Assembly: GCA_900768245.1 (NCBI GenBank)
Contig: CAAGCE010000231.1
Span: forward strand, 1-11,527
DNA length: 11,527 bases
Direction of reading: 5' to 3'
DNA from: Oscillospiraceae bacterium
GTDB lineage: Bacteria; Bacillota; Clostridia; Oscillospirales; Ruminococcaceae
The notes under the pieces are model-generated. The model worked only from the letters and a program-made list of their open reading frames with translations, ran no database searches and had not been told where the DNA came from. This document shows positions 7,697 to 11,527 of this stretch, in pieces. Every line of letters begins with the position of its first letter. Positions within the stretch are counted from its first letter, which is position 1. Both the position numbers and the translations under genes were made by a program.

Positions 7697-9331
7697 ATGA
7701 AGAAAAATGAAATTTACCGAATAGAAATAACAGGTATGACCGCCGAAGGAAACGGTGTGGGACGTACAGATGAAGGCATTGCCGTTTTTGTTCCGCATAC
7801 TGCTGTGGGAGATGTTATTTCCTGCAAAACAGTAAAGGCTGCAAAAAGCTATGCTTACGGGATCATTGACAGGATAATCACTCCGTCAGATGACCGTATC
7901 GAAAGCACCTGCCCTGTTTCAGCAAAATGCGGCGGCTGTACTTTCCGCCACATTACCTATGACGCTGAACTTAAAATAAAGAACAAGCTTGTGCGTGACG
8001 CTTTTCAGCGTATCGGAGGATTCAGCGATGTTGATTTTGACGATATTGCAGGCTGTCCTTCACCTGACAGATACCGCAACAAAGCTCAATATCCCCTTGC
8101 CGAAATCGACGGAAAGGCTGTATGCGGTTTTTACTCCAAGCGAAGTCACAGGGTCGTACCCTTTGCCGACTGCATACTCCAGCCTGAAATATTTGCAAAA
8201 ATCGCAGAACGCTGCATTGAACTGATAAATGCTGCAAAGATAAAGGCATACAATGAAGAAAACGGCAGCGGTATCATTCGTCATATCTATCTTAGAAGAG
8301 GTTTTCATTCGGGTGAGATAATGCTTTGCTTTGTTGTAAAGCAGGACGTAAAAAAGCTGCTTGCACCTATTGCAAAAGCTGTGACAGATGAATTCCCTGA
8401 CATAAAAAGCGTTATAATGAACATAAATCCAAAGAATACAAACGTCATTCTCGGCGATAAAAACATAACTATTTACGGTTCGGATTTTATATACGACACG
8501 CTCTGCGGAAACAAGATCGAGCTTTCACCTATGTCGTTCTATCAGGTCAACACAGAACAGGCTGAAAATCTTTATGCCTGTGCAAAAAAATATGCCGAGC
8601 TGAACGGCACGGAAACTATGCTTGACCTTTACTGCGGTGCCGGCACTATCGGACTTTCCTTTGCTGACAGCGTATCAAAAGTCATCGGCTGCGAGATAGT
8701 TCCCGAGGCAATTGAAAATGCCAAGATAAACGCTGCCGCAAACGGTCACGGCAATGCTGAATTTTTCTGCGGTGATGCAGGAAAATTTGCTTCAAAGCTT
8801 GCCGCAGACGGAATTAAGCCTGATGTAGCGGTTATCGATCCGCCGAGAAAGGGCTGTGACGAACTCACTCTTGACAGCCTGATAAAAATGTCACCGAAAA
8901 GAATCGTTATGATCTCTTGCAATCCTGCTACCGCCGCCCGTGACGCTAAATATCTTTGCGAAAATGGCTACACGCTCAGAAAGGTTCGGGCTTTTGATTT
9001 GTTCGGCAGGACGGGGCACGTTGAGACGGTGGTCTTGCTTTCCAAGGGCGAGGTCGACTCGAAAAAGATTCGGGTTGAGTTCTCTTTGGAAGATATGGAT
9101 ATGTCCGAATTTCAGGATGGGGCAACCTACACCCAGATCAAAGACTATGTGCTGGAGCATAGCGGGTTAAAGGTATCCAATCTTTATATCTCACAGATTA
9201 AGAGGAAATGTGGGATTGAAGTTGGCAAGAATTACAATTTGCCGAAGTCCGAGGATTCCAGACAGCCCATGTGTCCGCCGGAAAAAGAGAAAGCAATCCG
9301 AGAAGCATTCAAATATTTTGGGATGATCTAA
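7697..9331 (+). CDS. rlmD: 23S rRNA (uracil-5) methyltransferase RlmD/RumA with a foreign C-terminal tail
   Basis: The enzyme transfers a methyl group from SAM to C5 of a 23S rRNA uridine. Residues 1-60 form a TRAM RNA-binding domain. Four cysteines (72, 78, 81, 159) are spaced as in the E. coli RumA 4Fe-4S site. The methyltransferase core has LDLYCGAGTIGL (from 309), DPPRKGC (from 381), the nucleophile C408 in ISCNPAT and the likely base E443 in HVETVVL, 35 residues later as in E. coli. The family normally ends just after that motif, near 450. Here the protein runs on to 544 residues with a hydrophilic tail (GATYTQIKDYV, HSGLKVSNLYISQ, YNLPKSEDSRQP, FKYFGMI). From about 8990 codon use changes, with TTG leucines and more GG-rich codons. 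Similar tails are, from memory, common in Clostridial RlmD. The tail is intact but partly duplicated at 11208. aagg lies 6 nt before ATG. Whether the target is U1939, U747 or both is undecided. Confidence 0.92.
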   Translation: MKKNEIYRIEITGMTAEGNGVGRTDEGIAVFVPHTAVGDVISCKTVKAAKSYAYGIIDRIITPSDDRIESTCPVSAKCGGCTFRHITYDAELKIKNKLVRDAFQRIGGFSDVDFDDIAGCPSPDRYRNKAQYPLAEIDGKAVCGFYSKRSHRVVPFADCILQPEIFAKIAERCIELINAAKIKAYNEENGSGIIRHIYLRRGFHSGEIMLCFVVKQDVKKLLAPIAKAVTDEFPDIKSVIMNINPKNTNVILGDKNITIYGSDFIYDTLCGNKIELSPMSFYQVNTEQAENLYACAKKYAELNGTETMLDLYCGAGTIGLSFADSVSKVIGCEIVPEAIENAKINAAANGHGNAEFFCGDAGKFASKLAADGIKPDVAVIDPPRKGCDELTLDSLIKMSPKRIVMISCNPATAARDAKYLCENGYTLRKVRAFDLFGRTGHVETVVLLSKGEVDSKKIRVEFSLEDMDMSEFQDGATYTQIKDYVLEHSGLKVSNLYISQIKRKCGIEVGKNYNLPKSEDSRQPMCPPEKEKAIREAFKYFGMI

Positions 9332-9349
9332 CATCCCGCAAAATGGAGG
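9158..9349 (+). repeat. Left copy of ~190-bp direct repeat (rlmD tail end)
   Basis: This segment covers the last 57 sense codons of rlmD, its stop codon and 18 nt beyond, through the ggagg ribosome site of the next gene. It matches 11208-11392, with the copies 2,050 bp apart start to start. Identical blocks are 9158-9177, 9236-9261 and a 58-bp block 9283-9340. The right copy is 7 nt shorter (6-nt and 1-nt deletions). This copy has an open reading frame and is the functional one. Confidence 0.93.
9315..9344 (+). other. Hairpin across the rlmD stop codon
   Basis: The arm GGGATG (9320-9325) pairs with CATCCC (9332-9337) around a 6-nt loop that contains the TAA stop. Flanking atttt and aaaat pair further after a 2-nt gc bulge. 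The core is unchanged in the right repeat copy (11363-11380). It has no T-run, so it is not a standard terminator. It could shield or expose the following ggagg ribosome site, or mark a recombination site. Confidence 0.5.
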
Positions 9350-9355
9350 TTTCTT

Positions 9356-9604
9356 ATGGATAGATTGATTTCTTGTGAGTTTAACATGGATACCGCTTGT
9401 GTGGAACTGAAATTCTTAGATGGCAGCATGATTGCCATTGATACCATCGCCGTGGAGAATGAGGTTGCCGATAATATGTATCAGCGGTCAGAACTGGATT
9501 ATCTGATTTACAATGACCCGGTTGGATATGCTGATTTGATACTGAACGGCGATCCCGAAACCTATTTGAAAATTGTCACAGAGTATAAATCTTTGGATAG
9601 CTGA
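9356..9604 (+). CDS. Small acidic hypothetical protein (DUF6061-like)
   Basis: This 82-residue acidic protein has no signal peptide or membrane segment. It looks like a compact beta/alpha fold: ISCEFNMDTACVELKFLDG is followed by MIAIDTIAVENEVADN and YLIYNDPVGYADLILNGDPE. I recall it as a DUF6061-type protein of Clostridia, a family without known function that is often found in accessory DNA; this is memory, not a search. A clear ggaggt site (9345-9350) sits 5 nt upstream of ATG. The gene starts 24 nt after rlmD, and its ribosome site lies at the edge of the direct repeat. The same ggagg is kept after the right repeat copy, but no equivalent gene follows there. It is probably co-transcribed with rlmD and travels with the tail as a cassette. 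A terminator-like hairpin follows. Confidence 0.8.
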   Translation: MDRLISCEFNMDTACVELKFLDGSMIAIDTIAVENEVADNMYQRSELDYLIYNDPVGYADLILNGDPETYLKIVTEYKSLDS

Positions 9605-9612
9605 TAATTTAA

Positions 9613-9654
9613 AGTGGCAAGGAGCTTGGTTTCTTCTTGCCGCTGAACCTTTTT
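9613..9654 (+). terminator. Probable intrinsic terminator after the small acidic gene
   Basis: The stem agtggcaagga (9613-9623) pairs with ttcttgccgct (9634-9644) over 11 positions including two G-T wobbles, around a 10-nt loop. A run of five T follows at 9650-9654, displaced by gaacc. It falls 9 nt after the stop of the 82-residue gene and would separate it from the orphan gene. The offset of the T-run lowers confidence. Confidence 0.5.
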
Positions 9655-9686
9655 ACAAGAATCTCTAAGAATAAAGCAAATACCCA

Positions 9687-9692
9687 TATAAT
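9687..9692 (+). promoter_or_regulatory. Possible -10 box for the orphan gene
   Basis: A perfect TATAAT lies 21 nt before the ATG at 9714, after the hairpin at 9613-9644. I see no good -35 box at 16-18 nt upstream, and the implied start of transcription would be almost at the ribosome site. It is offered as the best promoter candidate in this gap, not as a firm call. Confidence 0.25.
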
Positions 9693-9713
9693 CGTGCGAA
9701 AGGAGTGTGTGCG

Positions 9714-11237
9714 ATGAAATTATCCTACAACAAGGTGTTCGATAGATATACAATGTCTTTTTCAGATAAACTGGCTGAATCTTCGTATTCTCTGTACAGA
9801 ACACTGAGATTGCAGTTGGCAAAGATATTCCCACTTTCAGAACATGAGAAATATCGGTTTGATGATGATCTATTTTCAAAAGAAGAAGCTGCAGATATGC
9901 CGCAAGGTTTTGATTACATAGAAAAGAAGGATGTCGATAGTTTTGTAAAGTTAGACTACATAGATTTGTACGATTATCTTCCAAAAGAAGACCTGCCAAA
10001 GTTTATTAAGGAACTGAAAAAATGTGTTCGCCGAAATAAGATAGCCCCTTTTGGTGCATTTCGTTCCCGTGAGGATATTGATAAGATCGACAATTTTGGT
10101 CGGTATTATGATGGTCAGGCTTTTACACATATTTTATCAGTTCGGCTTCGTAAAAACGAAAAGCTCCAACAATCTTGTTCTGATCTTTTCGTATCTCTTC
10201 GTAATCTGTCAGCCACTTTTCTTTTAGTACAGTATCGTGTATATATTACAAAAGAATTTAATACTAAGATCGCAGAAGTATGTAAGAAAAAGTATTCTGG
10301 ATATACAACGGTTTATAGACAATTCAATACACCTTGGTATGCTGTAAAAAAATTTGGTAGATCATCTCATACTGGTAATAATGTTCGTCAAGAAAAAATC
10401 TATAAGATGATTTCTCAACTGAAGTGGCAAATATTGATGGAAATTCGCAAGACATATTCCGTTCGCTTTTGGGACGACGGAATATTTACACCGACATTTG
10501 AAACATATTCAACCAATATCCGTCCCAGTAATGAGCGTCGCAATTTAGAGTTTTGGGATAGTATCTCGTTTGACAGAGTTGCCGACTATGCACCAACGTA
10601 TAACGCCTGCGTATGCTGGGATTATAAGCATGGAGAAAATGAGGGGATACGTTTATCTGCTTTCTGCGGCGGAAATTACTCCAGAGACAATCATTTGCCG
10701 GAGATAGCCCACCATGATATCTCGGATATATATGGGGTTTATTTAACTGCGGCTACATTGGAATATGTTGCAGATAGAGACATTGCGATCTGCAATAAAA
10801 AAATCAGCAAAGTGATTAGAAAAACTAAAACATCCTCTGTTCTAAAAGTCAGAGTTGCAGTTGAACGAAAGCTATATTATTGTTATCGCTTTATTTCAGA
10901 ATTCTCAGGTAAGTCTATAGATCACGATGACGTCAAAGCCTTTAGACATCAGTTTTATAAAAAAGGTTCTGTATCGTCAAGGAGTCTTGAAGGTATATCT
11001 AAAAGAATCAAAGAAACAAAAGTGCAAATTGATAATATCCTAAAGCTATTGAATGATGCGGCTGAATACAGAAGCAGTGAATCAAACATAAAACTGCAGT
11101 GGATCATGATGATCGTAACTATTCTGTCTTTGTTCGTTGCATTGTACAGTATTAAAAATGGTGATGTTATAAATGAGATCAATAATTTAATTGAGTGGAT
11201 AAAAACACATAGCGGGTTAAAGGTATCTAACCTGTAG
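9714..11237 (+). CDS. Orphan 507-residue protein with a single C-terminal transmembrane helix
   Basis: I do not recognise this protein. The start is ATG 9714, with aaaggag (9699-9705) 8 nt upstream; a GTG at 9705 lies inside that ribosome site and is rejected. Residues 1-420 look soluble and mixed alpha/beta, rich in Tyr, Phe, Arg and Lys. Segments that could be conserved include FGRSSHTGNN, YSVRFWDDGIFTPTFETY, RRNLEFWDSISFDRV, ACVCWDYKHGE and PEIAHHDISDIYG. About 425-460 is a charged, coiled-coil-like helix, then one hydrophobic segment (463-480) and a short helix, EINNLIEWIKT. The last nine residues, HSGLKVSNL (499-507), are identical to part of the rlmD tail and in the same frame, after which TAG stops translation. 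Codon use (AGA, ATA, TTA) is more AT-rich than in recJ-rlmD, suggesting transfer. A membrane-anchored effector or sensor in a defence-like cargo slot is possible, but no catalytic motif supports this. Confidence 0.8.
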   Translation: MKLSYNKVFDRYTMSFSDKLAESSYSLYRTLRLQLAKIFPLSEHEKYRFDDDLFSKEEAADMPQGFDYIEKKDVDSFVKLDYIDLYDYLPKEDLPKFIKELKKCVRRNKIAPFGAFRSREDIDKIDNFGRYYDGQAFTHILSVRLRKNEKLQQSCSDLFVSLRNLSATFLLVQYRVYITKEFNTKIAEVCKKKYSGYTTVYRQFNTPWYAVKKFGRSSHTGNNVRQEKIYKMISQLKWQILMEIRKTYSVRFWDDGIFTPTFETYSTNIRPSNERRNLEFWDSISFDRVADYAPTYNACVCWDYKHGENEGIRLSAFCGGNYSRDNHLPEIAHHDISDIYGVYLTAATLEYVADRDIAICNKKISKVIRKTKTSSVLKVRVAVERKLYYCYRFISEFSGKSIDHDDVKAFRHQFYKKGSVSSRSLEGISKRIKETKVQIDNILKLLNDAAEYRSSESNIKLQWIMMIVTILSLFVALYSIKNGDVINEINNLIEWIKTHSGLKVSNL

Positions 11238-11374
11238 ATCTCACAAATTAAGCGAAAATGTGGGGGTGGTAAGAACTATAATTTGCCGAAGTCCGAGGAT
11301 TCCAGGCAGCCACAGTGCCCACTGGAAAAGAGAAAGCAATCCGAGAAGCATTCAAATATTTTGGGATGATCTAA
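11208..11374 (+). pseudogene. Decayed rlmD-type C-terminal tail, entered in frame by the orphan gene
   Basis: Read in the frame of rlmD, this copy encodes HSGLKVSNL and then has TAG (11235-11237) where rlmD has TAT. After that come an in-frame loss of two codons and a 1-nt deletion near 11326, then the intact end FKYFGMI and TAA (11372-11374). By my count, 12 codons differ synonymously from the left copy, while only four differ otherwise: the stop, a Val-to-Gly next to the deletion, Met-to-Gln and Pro-to-Leu. That pattern suggests it was translated and under selection before it broke. It was probably the tail of the orphan gene or of a lost gene. Confidence 0.75.
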
Positions 11375-11392
11375 CATCCCGCAGAATGGAGG
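11208..11392 (+). repeat. Right copy of ~190-bp direct repeat
   Basis: It aligns over its whole length to 9158-9349. Identical blocks are 11208-11227, 11280-11305 and 11326-11383. It differs by a 6-nt deletion (two codons), a 1-nt deletion in an A-run and scattered substitutions. It ends with the same ggagg, here followed by no gene. Confidence 0.93.
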
Positions 11393-11418
11393 AATATAAA
11401 CCCTTAGATTAAAACTCA

Positions 11419-11455
11419 GCCCTCTGCCTTTTCATTGGCAGAGGGCCGTTTTTTG
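11419..11455 (+). terminator. Strong rho-independent terminator
   Basis: A perfect 10-bp stem, gccctctgcc (11419-11428) with ggcagagggc (11437-11446), has an 8-nt loop (ttttcatt) and is followed by cgtttttt. It closes the rlmD/orphan-gene region. It starts about 180 nt after the orphan gene's present stop codon and 44 nt after the TAA of the decayed tail, a distance that suits a gene once ending at 11374. Confidence 0.9.
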
Positions 11456-11460
11456 CTTAA

Positions 11461-11527
11461 CAATTATTGAGTCTCCCTTAATTGCTCTACAATGCTGCAT
11501 TTCGCTGCGTTGTCATACATCATGCAA
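11461..11527. other. Gene-free right edge, possibly part of another short dispersed repeat
   Basis: No gene is seen. It has small inverted repeats (gctgcatttcgctgc-like, about 11494-11508). Its last bases, gttgtcatacatcatgcaa, resemble the interior of the left element (ttgacatacgacatgtatgcaa, about 94-115, given here only in part). The window ends before a second arm could be seen, so this is a weak suggestion. Confidence 0.25.

Larger units (their letters stand above)
8995..11392 (+). mobile_element. Candidate accessory island at the 3' end of rlmD
   Basis: The segment starts where rlmD codon use changes, near the HVETVVL codons (9017-9037), and ends at the outer edge of the right direct repeat. 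It holds the rlmD tail, the small acidic gene, the orphan gene and a decayed second tail. The rlmD/rumA 3' end is a known integration target for some integrative conjugative elements in Streptococcus, with the target in the codons for this motif (established knowledge, recalled). No integrase, relaxase or transposase gene is present, and no second HVETVVL copy follows within the window. It is therefore a remnant, a non-autonomous unit, or part of something longer. Confidence 0.5.

Noticed and set aside
9705..9713. GTG start for the orphan gene
   Set aside because: The GTG overlaps the aaaggag ribosome site itself; ATG 9714 is 8 nt downstream of it.
9158..11392. Insertion sequence or composite transposon
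   Set aside because: No transposase, no terminal inverted repeats and no short target duplication are visible; the flanking repeats are direct and come from the end of a gene.
9158..11392. Assembly error explaining the repeat
   Set aside because: The copies differ by many synonymous substitutions and two indels, so the second is not a mis-joined duplicate of the first, though a mis-join within the 58 identical bases cannot be fully excluded.
1..11527. CRISPR arrays, tRNA, rRNA or riboswitches
   Set aside because: I saw no regularly spaced short repeats, no cloverleaf-like or rRNA segments, and no recognisable riboswitch core on either strand; gaps are short except at the two ends.

Overview
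The window looks like a chromosomal segment of a gut-type Clostridia bacterium, most likely Oscillospiraceae/Ruminococcus-like. The reasons are moderate GC, AGGAGG-type ribosome binding sites, the recJ - bifunctional RSH - MBL hydrolase - hemZ gene order familiar from Clostridia, and an rlmD-type methyltransferase with a C-terminal tail that I associate from memory with these bacteria. The genus is inference. All real genes lie on the + strand.

Layout. Positions 1-210 hold a short inverted-repeat element (MITE/REP-like) just upstream of recJ. Positions 283-7045 form a tight run: recJ (ssDNA exonuclease), relA/spoT-type RSH ((p)ppGpp synthetase/hydrolase), a metallo-beta-lactamase-fold hydrolase, hemZ (radical SAM, coproporphyrinogen dehydrogenase-like) and a small coiled-coil/zinc-ribbon protein. 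The gaps are 15-42 nt, with one 17-nt overlap. A hairpin and a single end of the same repeat family separate this run from a second pair: a YbaK/ProX-type tRNA deacylase and rlmD (23S rRNA uracil-5 methyltransferase), 11 nt apart.

The unusual part starts inside the 3' end of rlmD, around 8990-9030. The methyltransferase core ends at about residue 450, just after its conserved HVETVVL motif. It then runs into a ~94-residue foreign-looking tail whose codon use differs from the core. After the tail come a small ORF (DUF6061-like, from memory) and an AT-rich orphan gene for a 507-residue protein with one C-terminal transmembrane helix. A second, decayed copy of the last ~190 bp of the rlmD tail follows, then a strong rho-independent terminator. 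The two tail copies are direct repeats (9158-9349 and 11208-11392) bracketing a ~2.05-kb cargo unit.

The orphan gene enters the second tail copy in the same reading frame as rlmD and ends nine codons in, at a TAG. Most codon differences between the copies are synonymous. The second copy therefore probably evolved as a translated C-terminal tail, perhaps of the orphan protein itself, before it decayed. The last 58 bp of the copies are identical and include a hairpin over the stop codon. My best candidate for something undescribed is this unit: an rlmD-3'-end cargo site in which a modular C-terminal tail doubles as the repeated recombination sequence, carrying a membrane-anchored orphan protein of unknown, possibly defensive, function. 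The function is inference only.
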